Assembly: GCA_940671915.1 (NCBI GenBank)
Contig: CALNVZ010002974.1
Span: 22,783,967 to 22,847,966 of the forward strand
Direction of reading: 5' to 3'
Source: Paracentrotus lividus
Taxonomy: Eukaryota > Echinodermata > Echinoidea > Camarodonta > Echinidae
Length of the DNA: 64,000 nt
In this document: one piece after another, positions 25,084-39,564 of the stretch
How the letters are laid out: each line of letters starts with the position of its first letter
Numbering within the stretch: position 1 is the stretch's first letter
Made by a program: the position numbers and the translations under genes
The notes under the pieces: model-generated
The model's input: the letters and a program-made list of their open reading frames with translations, nothing else
Database searches by the model: none
Told to the model about the DNA's origin: nothing

Positions 25084-26480
25084 ATGATTGGAGGGGCAGT
25101 GAGACGTGCGGTTGAATAAAGGAGAATAAATTACCTTGTTTTATCGTGACTTTGCAGTGTGCACACCTTCCCATCGGCCCTTCCTACTCGCATTGGCTTC
25201 GATACGCCGCGAAGTTGCTGTATTGTTCTCCTATCACATACTTCATAGAGTACTTCATATTATACGTAAAATAAGAATAAATTTTGTCAATCTTGTTTGT
25301 TTACTCTTTATGAATCACAGAACCAATTAGATGGTTGTCTGCTACCTTTAAAGGGTTTTTTTTAACTTCATAAGGATCTAAACCAAAAAAGACTCTTCCA
25401 GCTAATGCTGTAATTAGAATAGAATCATAACGATATTCACAAACTCCATCTGAAATGGCAAATAATCCCATTACACCCAGAATAATTTCTTTCATACCCA
25501 TGTATTCAGAGAGCATAAGACTGAATACTTACAAGCGCAAAAAATTGTCTCCTGTCGCATATCTGAAGTGAGTAGCTCACTGGTCTAGTGACACTGGCAT
25601 GATTAAGGTCGAGCTTTGTGTCAGGTTATGTCTTGTTGTTGATAGGCTTGCATAGTTCTAGAAATATCTGAATGCGGCCCTAATGCTACTCTAGCCGTCA
25701 TTTGATTAATTCCATTACTGTCTTTCTGAAATATAACCTAATCTTGTTTATGATTGTTGGAAAGCTATAACTTATCCCTTTTGGGATAAGAAAGTCTGGG
25801 TGAAAGTTATAAAGTCCGACGAGATGGGGAAATGCGAGATATTTTCATTTCTTTGTGAGTAACAGTAGTCAGAGGGAAGTATAAGGACACAAAGACATCT
25901 AGGCCGCAGCTAGATCTATACACGATTACATTACCTATCCGTATGCAAAAACATATGATGTTTACATTTGAGTTATATCCCTTCCACGTATGGTTTGATA
26001 CAAATAAAGAAAGTCTTTCTAACCCACAAAGTATTTCAGAGAGGGTATTTTATTTGCAACTTCCAGAAATTGCATTTCCGATTCGTTCTCTGATTTCAAC
26101 ACTGGGTAAACGGATGTGTGTAATCTTGAAATATTTATATCTCTTTTATATAATTTTCGAAAAAATGTAGTGGGAATAGAACTTGATGTCGAAGTAGAAC
26201 TACAACTCATGAAATAAAATAAACACCCTGAAATGAGGTTTGTTTTAATAAAAATAATAACAATTCAAAATTCGAAACAACGTTTAAAAAAAGCTAAAGG
26301 AAAAGAATAAGAAATTTTGAAATTATCTATAATGTGAAAATGGCTCATCACTCATGACAAATTGGCAAAGCGGCCTAAATGTCATATCAGCAATTCTTGC
26401 CTTTTGTTTCATATGGGGTTTTTAAAATTTTCACTTTTCCACTTAGTTTGTCATGTTTTCCTCAACCTTTGTAGATATTT

Positions 26481-26483
<3 letters not shown>

Positions 26484-26517
<34 letters not shown>
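26484..26517. repeat. CA microsatellite
   Basis: Uninterrupted CA tract. Confidence 0.95.
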
Positions 26518-26519
<2 letters not shown>

Positions 26520-27570
26520 ATATATATTTGTAGCACAGAAGTTTCACTATTATGCGGTTGCAATAACACATATTATGCAATGCAGTAACACATTATATCC
26601 ATATAACATGGACAATGGGTATGAGGAAACTGATTTTTAACATATAAAGTGAAAATTTATATAAAACCATGAATATAAGAAACACAACAACAAACAAATG
26701 GCAAATACCCTCCCGGGACATCAAATTATTTTACTGCTTGTGCAAATTTGTCGTAGTAATCAGCTATTTTTGCATTAAAACATTCATAACTTTATTGTTA
26801 TCTGTCTGATTTTCTTTCAACTTTTAACTGTTGGAATTTTCTTTTAATCACATATTTAATTAAGAGATAACGTTTTTCGTGTCGTTTTAAACAAGTATAC
26901 ATGTGTTACTCTGGACCACGTAGGTATTTGTATATCATGGGCACAATCGGATTTGGCCTTTAATGATTTTCGTTACCGCGGTATACGACTTTCTGTGTGC
27001 AATATTGGTATATATTACTCCTATGTGTAAACTCCATCTTAGAAACAGACAAAGGAATTTGATAGAGATGCATCATGTGCAAACGAAAGGACATCATCCT
27101 CTTCCGCGTTCAAACAAACGCCCCAGGCCCATGCCTGTAATGTGATAATAGTTCTAAAGAACAAGATGAAACAATAATCTAGGTAGACACAAAAGGGTGA
27201 ATTCTGAGATGCTGAGTTCCCTCTTGCAACGCGGAACAATTTTCATTTCCCATATTGTTAAAAAAAATATTGTTGTTACTGACAATGTATGGTTTTATAT
27301 TTCCTATAAATTTTTCAACCCACGGAGGTCTTGGCATCAAACAACAAGCATAATCAGCTACAGCAAAATACACCTCAGGCGATACTGATACTGGTATGCG
27401 GCAGGTAGCCACACAATTATTGTGAAAGTATTGAAATTAATATACCGGAAGGTAGTGATTCCCCTGGTTACCTATAAAGCAAATCTCCTTTCTCTATTTT
27501 TTTTTCTTTTTCAAATAAAAGAATATAAGTTTGTTTATACAATACTATACATCTTTTACATTTAAAAAAA

Positions 27571-27803
27571 AAAATGATAACTATACTCATATACCCTTTT
27601 TTTTCAAGCAGAAATATATTGAAAAGAACTATATACGAATTATACAAGAGTAAAGTATTCCGTAGTTCGTTATCTTGCAGACCTCCAGGATTTTTTTTTA
27701 AAATGATTACACTTATATACCCCTTTTTCAAGCAGAATATATACGAACTACGAATTATACAAATAAAGTATTCTGTGGTTCGTTTCCTTTGTCGAATTCC
27801 AGA
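27571..27803. repeat. two-unit tandem duplication, period about 129 bp
   Basis: Both units carry AAAATGAT, a TATACCC-T run, TTCAAGCAGAA, CGAATTATACAA, TAAAGTATTC and GTTCGTT in the same order (unit starts about 27571 and 27700). They are diverged by small insertions and deletions. Short open frames in both strands here are by-products. Confidence 0.7.
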
Positions 27804-28231
27804 ATTAGCAAAAAATAGCTTGACACTTTAACTGCAAAATAAAAGGAACTAATTTGAAGATCACATAGATCAATGGGGATTTATTTTTTGTGAACGTTTG
27901 ATGTTCGTGTGAGACTGTAGTGGGCGTATGTGTAAGGGTGAATTCAGAAGTGTGAGTTTCTGGAGATAGTACGTACACGAGTTTAGGGTGATGACACGAA
28001 AACAGCATTCATAATTATGTCTGTTTGACGAATTTGAATAATAATATAGAGTAGGTATACTAGCTATTTTAGATATGCATGTTCCTATAATCTACTCATA
28101 ATTATACATTTATTCATTTATTCATGTATCAATTGTCATTTTGTTTTTCTCTGCACAATAGAATGCTCTTTTATCGTTATCAATATTATCATTATCAATT
28201 ATAAATTGTTGATTACTTGATTATCATTAAT

Positions 28232-28355
28232 ATTGTTATTATTATTATTATTATTACTCTTATTATTAGTATCATTACTATTATTATTATTATTATTATT
28301 ACTATTATTATTATCATCATTGTTGTTATTATTATTAATACTATTATTATCATCA

Positions 28356-28395
<40 letters not shown>

Positions 28396-28412
28396 CATTA
28401 TTATCATTAATA
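28232..28412. repeat. long imperfect ATT microsatellite
   Basis: About 180 bases of ATT with scattered ATC, GTT and ACT variants. The isoleucine- and leucine-only open frames here are artefacts of the repeat. Confidence 0.95.
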
Positions 28413-31400
28413 TTGTTATTTTACATTTTGGGTTTGGCTTTGGCTGAACATGGCTTAAATATTTGACTCGTCATGAAAAAAGTATAGAAGTTTAAAACAA
28501 TGGAAGGTTTTCAATTATAAAATTTCCATTCTTGAGTTACCAAAAAGGAAACATTTGTCTGAAAAGTTAAAGACGACCACTTTTTGCTCAGGAAAAGATC
28601 AGTTAATTTGTACATCGCGATATAAAATGACGATACAAGCGAGTAATGTAATTTTATGCATATCTAGATGTCTAAAACTGCGGATTTGCTCACATTAGCT
28701 TTACACTATGGAAACATATAAAGTAAATATATAAATACTTCATGAGAAATCGATTGCATTTAGTACATTAAGAGGACTTCCGTTTTCCTTTTCTCCTCTG
28801 TGAAGATCATGTAATTTAAGAATAAATGCTAAAAAAAAAGAGGGGTCAAGTTTCCTATTTGTTATTTGTGTCATTTCGTCATTAATTATGACACCAACTG
28901 TTTCATCACTCGTGTGTAAAGCCGCGGCCAATTAAGATACACATCGTTTCCACAGACATTATTATCCGGCCTCAGTTATGCCAGGAAAAGATACCATGAT
29001 ACGTCAACTATGTACCTGGTCTGAATCAACATGATCAACGTGACGGTGTGCGTCAGCTAAACATGGGGTTGGATTCAGGTGGCAGTGGGGATAAGCCGAG
29101 GAGTCAAGGCGTACTGACTCAATCTTTCTGATCAAGATACCTCGTTAATGAGATAAAACACATCCAATGACATTTCGAACCTCTCAAGTTCATTCAGGTC
29201 CACTTAACCTATGATAGTCTTGTTATGTGACACATCCATCTTCTACTTTTAATTCAATGGATGTTTCGAACTATACCTGACCCGAGGAGTCAAGGAAAAT
29301 ATGATTGCATCCATACTTATTTATTCCTTTTACATCTCGTATATTATTTCTTTTAAGTTCGTTGCTCGAGATCGACTTCATCTCTTAATATGGAACCTGG
29401 TAATATGTAAATGTATATTATAAGTAAATCGCAGTCTGTAAACCTCGAGTATTTCATCTATCCGGATCACCGTATATATTATGACCAGATGAGTTCCTTA
29501 TCTTTTTTCTCTCTTTCTTGAGAAATTATTAATTGCATTATTTCCTTTTTCTTCTCCCTACCCCGCCTTTACCACAAAACCATTAAGCTTCATCCTGATT
29601 AAAGAACGTGCGGTTTGTATCAATGTTCAGCTTTCAAGTTATTCGTAATGGTAGTATTTATTTATTGGGTGTATATTAAAACTCATGAAATGAATCAAGG
29701 ATTGGTTCTCATCTGATTGTCTCCTTTAAATTCTTGTTGTTTGTCATAAAGATTATATTTCAATATAGATTGGTTGTCTGCAGCGAGTGTCATAGATGTT
29801 CATTTCACCGTCTATCCATTTAAATTATTCATTATGTCTGATAGATTCCCTTTAGAAACACATCGTATGAACATGATAATGCTTTATCCGTAATAAATCG
29901 CAATCATCATAGGTAGCATAATGCAAAGGAGTTCTCATTTTTTAAAATTGCCGTAACTTATTTCTTAAGTTATACTACATATGCATCTTAAGCTTTATCT
30001 GATCGTTTAATTAAAGTCAGGCCCCTGGGTATGGTTTTTGTTTTGTAAAATATTCGATGAATATTTAAAGCTCATGTAAAGAATTCAAGGAAACTTGTAG
30101 ATGTACTTGGCTCTCTTCTACAGTAGCTTTCTCATTTTCACTTCAAGTCATTTGACTTCATTACATTCTGGATTTTTTTTTTTTAACAATTTGGTTGAGT
30201 ATAATATAAGAAAGCAAAGAGTTCTGGGAATGAAATTTCCAGCATTTTCTTTTCATATACACTTATATGTTCGGATTAATTCATCCCTGGTAAAGTGTAA
30301 AAAGAAAATTATTCCAAATTATTACCAAATAATTTTTTTTCAACCTCAATTGTGACTCTGGAAATTATCATACGAGTAAGGTCATTTTGAAAAATTTTAT
30401 TCGTCTTTATATCTTGTGTCTTTCTCAGTTCTACCGCAAATGCACCAGGCCTTATCCAGATTTTAAAAATGTGTTCCTATTCGTGTTCAAATCAGGCGCC
30501 TTACTAATGTTACACAATTAATGGGCTCTCTTTCCTTGAAACGGTCTCTCATAAAGCAATTTTGAAAGTCTTAAAATAATGTTTCCTCTGCATTTTTTTT
30601 TTTTTTAATTATTATTTTTTTGGGGAGGGGGGCATACCTTGATTATGTTATTTTTAGTCAATTCCCCTCTTACTGCGAATATATAAGCTCCCAGACTAAC
30701 ATGCCCCCTGTTAAAATTCAATTTCAGTATACACAAAACGGGTTGGATAAAAATGACAATGTTTAATCGTTGATACACTTAAAATTTGATAATTGAGAGA
30801 ATTTTATTTAATTAGCTAAATTAAAGTTAATGTTCATTTAGTCCTCAAATACATCTCTTCTACATCATGTGAAAAATGTAATCTTATAGTCTATGTCCTA
30901 TTTCATATTTTGAAAAGAAGATGCTTGCAATAACACATTTAAATTTTAAGTAATTTTAGGACTAAAAGACAATAACCAATTTACATGGAAAGTGTGACAA
31001 ATGTGAAATATACATATAGCTCCTAAGTTATTATCATATTCTTTGTAAAACAACGCTACATTATGACAATTCAATTAAGTTCCATGCATGAACAAAAACA
31101 GAATTTTGAGCCTCCCAGAATCCTGATATTGTATCGCCAGACTGTTTATTCTTTTGGACATGAATGTACTTGCAGGAAATTATTTAATGCAGTTTCACCA
31201 TGAAATACTTTTAAACAATGAATAGGCGTCGAAATTAAGACTGACTGACCATGCAATTATCGTTTCAAGGGGGATTGTCGCATTAATATGACTAATTTCA
31301 CATCCAGACGAGCACCGGTAATGGGAATTGGCGCTTCGAGTGGTCCGAGATGGGAGAACACTGTGAAGCAATGATTCCGAAGTTTGAATGCAAATGGCCT

Positions 31401-33193
31401 GCCCTTTATTCTCCTGATCTCTTAACTCTTTATATACCATCCATACCGGGGGAATGGCATCTTCATTCTGTAGAACATGTACGTAATTAAATGTATGGCG
31501 CATTGAGGTTTGATTTATATCCTTTTCGAAATAAAATACCTTTTGCCATTTTTTTTTTATTGAATGAATGTTAAAATATTGAGAAGATTATGCCATTGTC
31601 ATTAAAATTGAGTTTCTCATCGTGCGCTCTGTTTCTGTGGTTTCTAATTTAAAACAATCTTTGAGTTGGTCTCTCAATATTTGTTTATTATTATAAACTT
31701 TCCATGGATTTGATAAATAATTAATCAGTACTAATACTATAATTATGTCGAGTGAAAGACCGAACCACGCGTCAAAAGTTCATAACACAAATATTCTTTC
31801 ACCCCACTGAAAACAATTATATTGACCGACGTGAGCAACATGCCGAAAGAAGGCAAGATGTCTAGAATTTAAAAAAAATAGCTCTCATGATGGCAATTCT
31901 AAATAAGTATGTATCTCTTCACATTACACAACTTGCCTATCATGAATAAGTGATTTTATTTCAGTGTGGCTGACGAGTGTAGCACTTTAAATTACAATTA
32001 TTGGCAGCTTAAACAAATTTAATGAATGCAAGGTCAGGCGTTCGAGGGCGGCTTTACCCGAGACTAAATAATTATGAAGGGCGTGGGATAGGCTTGGACA
32101 ATGATGATGTACTCGGTGACCGTGCACGACTCGGCTAATAAATTGAGGCGATATTTTTACAAGATGATATAAAAATGTCAGAGGCACTCACCATCATTCA
32201 ACGGGTGGAGTGAAAGCTGGACTATTGACACTATTCTAGATACGTTTCATGCTCATGGGGGAACGACGGAAAATTTTAATGCTAATATAAAAAAAAAAGC
32301 AAAATACCCCGAGCTTTTACCCCGACATCCATGCAATAATAGAGAAATGGTTATACATCAAAACCACCATGAAAGAAGTCTATGGCTACATCTTAAACCG
32401 CCATGAAAGAAATTATATCATAAAATACCTTTTATTGATATGATTTCATTGTTTACCTTAGCTCTTTCGATAACATTGATATAATGATTACCGCGTTTTA
32501 CACATGAATCATTCATAATAATATTTTGTAAGGCAGTTATAATTATGAGAAGATGAAAAAAAGACAAGCAATTTATAACTTTTTGAAGGTTCTAAAGGTT
32601 AAGCGTTCTGAATTTATTTGGAGATTATTTTAGATTAACCAGCCGAGGTACCTGTTCAAGAACACGAGTGGTGCAATATGTATAAAAGCATAAGGTATTG
32701 TCTTTTTGTTCAATGATATACTTTCCCTATTGCTTGCGAATCTTGAATAGCCTATTATCTTAGATTGATCTGACCTGTCTGATGTAATCATTGGATTTAC
32801 GTCTATTTACAGATTAGACCTACTTACGTCATTTTAAATGATCAAAAAAAAAAAGCTATTAATAGCTTCAATCGGTTCAATCAAGCTGTTCATTATAACA
32901 TCATTGTAACATTATTACATTTCATTTCTTGAAAAATGTCTACCTTAGTAACAATAACTATTCTACAATTTAATAATGTACCATTAAATGGAAACTCAGA
33001 ATGAGAATGCAAAAATGGCTTAAAAAGCATTTCCATTTTCAATAAATTTGTTATGAATGACACATTGACAAGTATAATATTTGCAGCGTGTCAAAAGAGA
33101 GAGAAAGAATAGCACGTTAGAAATCACTGGTCCCCCACACATATCAATACTATTACCCAAAGCTTCTGTCGACACTATCCTTTTCCACCCCAG

Positions 33194-33332
33194 GCAAGAT
33201 GTTCTTTTCTTCCATCAGTTTACTTGTCGTTCTCTGTGTTGACGATGTTTTAGTTCAGTCTCATTCGGCGGAGGAAATCAATCGATATTTGAAAGACATC
33301 ACAAGTTGGTTTATTTTTTTCTATCATGGTAC
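33194..33332 (+). CDS. candidate secreted-peptide gene, exon 2 (signal peptide)
   Basis: A strong acceptor (CTTTTCCACCCCAG) ends at 33193. The exon continues the exon-1 frame as G-K-M-FFSSISLLVVLCVDDVLVQ. With MTGKM as a positively charged start, this is a convincing signal peptide with a hydrophobic core and likely cleavage after the VLVQ region. Next come SHSAEEINRYLKDITSW and FIFFYHG. The second ATG (33199) has A at -3, so it could also be the start. Two donors compete: GTACGT at 33329 is the better match, while GTAACG at 33333 is weaker but is the one that keeps the frame into the exon at 49315. With the first donor a direct join ends after about a dozen residues in exon 3. Unspliced, the frame stops at the TAA at 33334-33336. 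I recognise no peptide family. Confidence 0.5.
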
Positions 33333-36282
33333 GTAACGTGTCACGTCATCAGGGTTCTCCTGATTCTTACAAAGCGGCACTAAAGGAGCAATCTCACTAG
33401 GATTCCACCGGTGTCCTATTAAATTGGATGGCGACGTTGAACCCATTTACTTCAATTTGCAGCCATCAATAATCGGAAGAGTCGCTTTATTAGGCATCGG
33501 CGACCCCCTTAATTCGGCACATTCCTTTACCGTAATCGCTGGGACACGATCCCCTTAAATCGGAATTTATAAACGGGTATATCAGGTCCGCGCTTGAGAG
33601 ATTCCTACAGCGGGTATTGTTAAAATTACTTCGGACAGTAATCCATATGAATGCGAATTTAATGAGAATATTAATGAGAATTAAATTAGGTTTCGACACT
33701 AAATCATATTACCAATGTCATCAAAGAAATTGATTTGATGAAGATTACCATAATCAAAATGTGATCAAGATATTTAAATTACAAAAGAAAAAGTTTTTTT
33801 CCTTGTTCTTGTTCTTTATGAAAGTGTCAATGTTACTGTTTAACATTGCCTTTAATAACTCCAGGCCAATCATGCTGATTTACTGCAATCATGGTTTTAT
33901 AAATAAATATATTTTTGACGAAAAACCTTTGTATTTAAATGTTAATTGCACTTGGCGATGTAATTCCTTCTGGAAATGAAAACAACACGAATAGACAAGA
34001 TCGAAGCAAGTGAATGAAGGAGAATCCATCACCCCTAATCCCCCCTGCGGAGAAAAGGGAGGGCCTTTTGATAGAGGGTCGTGATTGGGATGATCCTGTT
34101 ACATCTGCCACGCTTTGTCTATTCCCAGATGGTTTCGCACCAAAGTGTTTAGTTTCGCGGGAAACCACATTGAGACACGCCGCGGGGAGAAATGGTCAGC
34201 ACCGAAACATTTTGCCTGCTGGAAATCACAAATAAACACACCTGACATAAAACAGACTAATGTAGGCATGTCTTTACATTTTACATTAATGACAAAAGAC
34301 ACGTACAATATACTCGGTCTTTCTCGATCCAACAAAATCACGGCAGACATTACTGATTCACTAAATAGCTGGTTTATCCATTCGAAATTTATGCAATATT
34401 ACTCAATAAGATATTTTATATTGCTACAGACAACATACAAGACTACTCTTAAAGGAAAATATGCTTTTATGTTATTGATTGTCTAGCATGTACCTAATTG
34501 TTAGTATAAAATCAAATCATCTTCGTGCACAATTTCAACTACAACTGATTAGTATTTTGCACTGAAATATGAGTATATATACGACAATATACGAAGGTTT
34601 AGTATGAATAATCGACAAAGAAAGGACAAATATATGCAGAATTAAGTTCTTCAACGAAATATCTATTATATGAGTCTCAAGTACCTTGAAATATTAGGTA
34701 GTAGATGCTTCATCGTAACACAGAAAATATGGTTTAATTGTCTGGAGAATACTATATAAAGAGTAATGTTATGTAATTGTGTGGTAAACCAAACATCAAA
34801 GTCCTTTCAATTGTGCAGTTTATATAAAATATACAGATTTACGGTTTGCAGTGACAGCATTCAGGGAAAACCAACATTACCACACTATCTACCATGTACT
34901 AGTAATTTCTTGTAGTGGTACGAATGCTCTTTTATACATACAAATTATCCGTCCTTTTCCCTGAGCGTGATGAAAAATGTAATTTTGATTCAACCAGTTA
35001 CCCTAAAATTATCTTGGAGAAAAATAGGAATCTTATTTGGAATCCCATTACAGAGATTAACCGATCAGTTCATACTTATGACTATTTATGACTCTTTAAA
35101 AACTGGTAAACTTAAACGGATTCAATTTTTAACGGATTATCTTATTTTTACTTTGTTTTTTTTTATTGACATTCATAATTGTCCGGTGCAGAACTATATT
35201 TCTATTTCATTTATATATATGCATACATAAAATGTCTGAACACTAAGTCGTTCCAACTTGTTCAAATATGAAGGTATCACACGTAGAAGAACACACCTCT
35301 TTGTCTGAAGGCGCCATATATCATCGATATCCCCTTGTGAGGTTCGAAAAGGACAAGTACTCTTGCTCAGTGGGAATGTAGGAAGTTATTACCCGCCAAG
35401 GGCTATTCTGTTGCTAAAAAGCGTATAAAGTGAAGATTCTGGATGAAACCTGAATCGAGTAGAGTCAACGCTGTGAACCTGTTGATGTCCATTAGAGTTG
35501 TGATTGTTTGAAGGTTATATTGTTACCTTTGCTTCTTTCCATGTCAATCGCCACTTCTGAAGTTTTAAGGCAACTTATTCTACGACATATCATGATTTGA
35601 TTACGTTTTGATCTGTTTGTTATGTTGTATGCATTATATTCACAAATTGCTCTCTCCTATACTTTTTTAATTTTTTTTTATTTTTTTAAGATCAATCATA
35701 TTGTCATTAAGGAGCACCCTTTAAAATGATTTAATTTGTCCTAGTTAAGTTCAGTAATTGATGAACACACGTGAGCGGTGATACCACACGTTAATTCGAA
35801 ACACGTGTTTTATTTCTACTAACAGATGGCGATTGTAATAGAAGTATACCTTTGGTTTTGAGTGGCAAGTGTAGCTTGAAAAAGTACACAAAAACAACAT
35901 TTGGTTGCTCAGCGTAGGTCTTACATGCCCTACCGCGAACTTTATACAGGTTTTGACGTTTTATTTCGCATATGGTAAATAAATGGTTGATGTTTTTTCA
36001 AACTGAGATAAATATTCATTATTTTATTATCGTTATTTATATTTTGTTTTTCTCTCATGATGACGCTTCCAGGATAAGTCATTGTTAAACCTCTTGTAGC
36101 CCTACTTTTTTGTTAAATAACAGCAATATCCTTAAATTATTTTGTTTTTTAATATCGCATATCATTAGATCAATCTATACAAAAAAGTGGGCTACAGTCC
36201 TTGTATAATGTAATTGTATTGCAAATAAATACAAAACAATTTACGGACACGCCTAAGTAAGTTTGACAAATTGCGTGTGGAT

Positions 36283-36284
<2 letters not shown>

Positions 36285-36313
<29 letters not shown>

Positions 36314-36372
36314 GTTGTGTGTGGTGTGTGTGTGTGGGTGTGTGTGGGTGTGTGTGCGTGGGTTGCGTGGGT
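36285..36372. repeat. degenerate TG repeat
   Basis: TG tract with GG and GC interruptions. Confidence 0.9.
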
Positions 36373-39300
36373 GCGTGTCTCTCCAGTGGGGACATATTTT
36401 TATGGGGTAAACGATGAAATTTCAGCTTATTTTAGCTTTCCATTTGTACAAAAGCAAAAGGAGCTGTTTCAATTTAAGTTTTTCAGCTTTTTTCAGTCCT
36501 TTCTTATTTTTGGTCACCCACACCCCTGCGTTTAGGGAATAAACCTATTATCCCGCGGTTACATACGAAATAAGAAAATTAAAGACAATATATATAAACG
36601 GCGTCATCAGCCGAGGCACTGTCCGAATCGGAGGAGGAAATCCTGGCATATCTTGTTTTATCGTCAACTTCAGCCTAAGTCCATGAGCGATGCTCTATTT
36701 CCATTTTCCCTTTCCAAATCACACACCAACCATACGGTTAAAGATCGGACATGCGTGGAAACTGTACACTACAGTTTTCTCTCTCACATACAATCGCGCG
36801 TTTTTTTCTTTTTGTTCCATAGGGTATGGCTGTATGTTTTTGTTTTTGTTTTTTTTTTATTATTATTAACCTTTATTAACCATATTAACCTTCATTTCAG
36901 CGTTTTGTATGTAAGATTTTTATCAGATGGTAATTAAAAGTTATTTTGAAAAGTATAGAAACCAACAATTAAAGTTAATATATCAGATAGTCAGGGGCTG
37001 TTTGTTTGTTTGTTTTGTTGTTGATGATGCTGTTGTTGGTTTTTTTTTGGGGGGGGAGGGGGGGTCATATTCTGAGCTTTTTATAATAATTTTTGTGAAT
37101 GTTTTATTTTTACATTTCCTTTCTATATCTTACATGTAGCTCTTTTTGGTTTGAGAGCAGGCCTTTAAACATTAAACGGGCCATATCTGACCCGACCATG
37201 TAAGTAGAATAATGTATTCAACTGTGGAGTAGGATTCGAGAGGGATGTTTGAGGAGCGTGACATGTGATACCATAATCCGTATTGCACTCCAGACCTTCT
37301 AGGATAAGCACTAGCTTTTGCTTTCAGACACGAAGTTGAAATAGAAAAAAAGAAATATGGAGGCGCCAAAACTATTAATGGAAGGGTTATATTAAAGTTA
37401 GAAACTAATGCACGTTCATTATTTTATAATGTAATTATTGTTTTTTTCGTTAGAAAAGACTATTGGAAAATATGAACATGATTTGCTATCGTTCTTTACC
37501 CCTAAAATTTACCGGAAACTTTATGTAATGTGAAGAATACAGACTTGACGGTAAGCCTGCTAGATTTGCTCAATTTTATTGTCAGATTGAATGAGTTCCC
37601 CCCATGTGGTACTGTTATTGAATCATGACACACATGTACGGGGTTAAACGGTGAGGTGGTTGGTTCTGTATATGAGTGTGAGAGTGAGGGTGAGTGTGTG
37701 GGGGTAGGTTTGTTTTCTCATGTAATGCGTCCATCCGTTACAAGGTGCAACAAATTTATTACCCCCTTCCATGACATTGAGGAATTTGAGAACTTGAAGG
37801 ATTGACAGGACAGATTCATTTTGGAATCTGACCTTTCTCACTCTCGCTCTTCCTCTTTTCTTTCTCTTGTACTCACTTTATATATCCTCTCCCCTCTCTT
37901 TTTTTTTTTCTCTCTTGCCCTTCTTTCCCAGCGCTCTCTCACTCCTAATCTCGGTGGATCGGAAACCGTATGCTCTTGTAAGAGGCAATATATACCAAAA
38001 ACGATAAGTTTGCCTCTTGTTCCTTGTTGATACGATCTTGCTCACAGCTTTCCTCCTCCCGATAGCGAGAAACACGAAAATGATATCGACGGTCGGTTAC
38101 CTAGTAGTGAGTGGACCTCATCATACTCTGAATAAGGATAAACGTTGAAAATAATTATGCTATACATGTATTAAGATTATTAATGAGAAACCAATAATTC
38201 ATTTGTATGTTATGAGATGAACTAGATCATGTAAGGATATTTAGAAGCAATTCTATTGTATGGAGGGTGAAATTAAAAGTGGAAGGAAATAATTATACTC
38301 TTATTGAGACCTAGGTTCAGGGTAAAAATGTTCAGGAGAGCAGGATTCCAGACAGATTGACTCAAAGTCAAAGCATTAGTAACATGGAAATTGATGGGAA
38401 CATGTGAAAAGTACACTATCGCTGCAGCAGTTACAGCTTCAAAACGAGAATAAATGGAACAACCTTTCAAACTCTGAGCCTGAATAGTAACAGCAGTAGC
38501 AATGTGAATACCATTGCCCTCGTTTGCCCCAATTTCGTAGGATATTGATTTGCGACATCTAACCCCGACAGAACACGCACTCTTCTCCCTTTTCCTTAGG
38601 CTATGTTATATATACTTCAAAATAAAGCAACTACTGTGATATGACGAGTAATCCCAGCGATAAGGATAAGGCAAAACGCTCGGCCTGACCCGGCGGGTGA
38701 ACCGTCCACCCACTATCCACCTTTCTGAGATTGCAGAATTGTGTAGGGAATGAATACTGCTCTTGATGGAACTAATACCTTTGATATGGTAACTCCAGTA
38801 CCGACAGATCTTAGTCCTCAGTGCATCAATAAGACATCCATTAGAACTAATCCATTGAAACATTACGCTGTTATCAATTCATACTCTTTCACTGCTGTAC
38901 CTCATCATGTTGTTACGTGTTTACAAAGCCGTGCTAGTCCGTTTATGCCTCCGAGGGGCTTTGCTGATATACACTGCGAGGAAGTGCCTTGTCCAAATTA
39001 TCTCGAGAAATTCCCCTAATTGAAAAGCCGGTTTCTTTTGGAGAGAGCGTCAGATATCGAACCATCAAGGTGATTTCTTTGATATTGGTATTGGATGAAC
39101 GTAGCGGCTCTTGAACAGTAGATATGATGCTTGGTATAATGTCCTTTTTAATACAATTGTGTACCTAATGTGTAAACTTATCTCCGTGATAAATCGTATC
39201 AAGATTTCATATCTCCTTATTATTAACTTAACTTATACTACCTTTAACAGATCAATACAAAGATTATTAGCAACAATACTGTATATTTTTGTGTCTGAAG

Positions 39301-39519
39301 CTGGTTTACATGCTCTTATCTGCAAGTTAAATATACAAAAAATTATGAGTGTTCTTCGCTCACGTGATGTATTTTACACTGTATGTTTTGTTATAAAAAA
39401 TAGCATGGAAATTCCTGATTTAATTTTGATTTCATTTCTCAATTCATTTTTCTCTGTCGACATTTTTAGGTAAAAAAGTACATTTTAGAATCATTTTTGT
39501 TATATATCTATACAAACGT

Positions 39520-39530
39520 GTTTTTTTTTT

Positions 39531-39564
<34 letters not shown>
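39520..39564. repeat. poly-T plus TG microsatellite
   Basis: A T-run passes directly into a TG tract with one GCGAG interruption. Confidence 0.9.

Larger units (their letters stand above)
12785..33193 (+). other. candidate intron 1, no other gene seen
   Basis: Proposed intron of about 20.4 kb, donor GTGAGA and acceptor CTTTTCCACCCCAG. It contains transposons and repeats listed separately. The rest is AT-rich sequence with islands of higher GC (about 17640-17980, 31180-31510, 31990-32220) that show no convincing exon and could be conserved regulatory DNA. The island at 31180-31510 includes the octamer-like word ATGCAAAT. Confidence 0.4.

Noticed and set aside
25140-25270. Possible + strand exon after GTGACTTTGCAG
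   Set aside because: The frame is open, but the only nearby donor (TAC|GTAAAA) is poor and its phase does not fit either neighbouring candidate exon.
25301-25516. Minus-strand frame with protein-like composition (contains ISDGVCEYRYDSILITALAG)
   Set aside because: There is a possible acceptor upstream, but the donor is weak, I recognise no family and I find no partner exon. Frames of this length are expected by chance here.
33199-33330. Resemblance of AEEINRYLKDITSWF to the AEDMARYYSALRHYI part of neuropeptide Y
   Set aside because: The similarity covers few positions, the RxRY/F-Gly processing end is absent and the N-terminal proline-rich part is missing. It is not enough to name a family.
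38750-39019. Open frame of 89 codons after an acceptor-like GAGATTGCAG
   Set aside because: No donor or partner exon fits and no domain is recognised. An overlapping open frame on the other strand suggests chance in a GC-richer patch.
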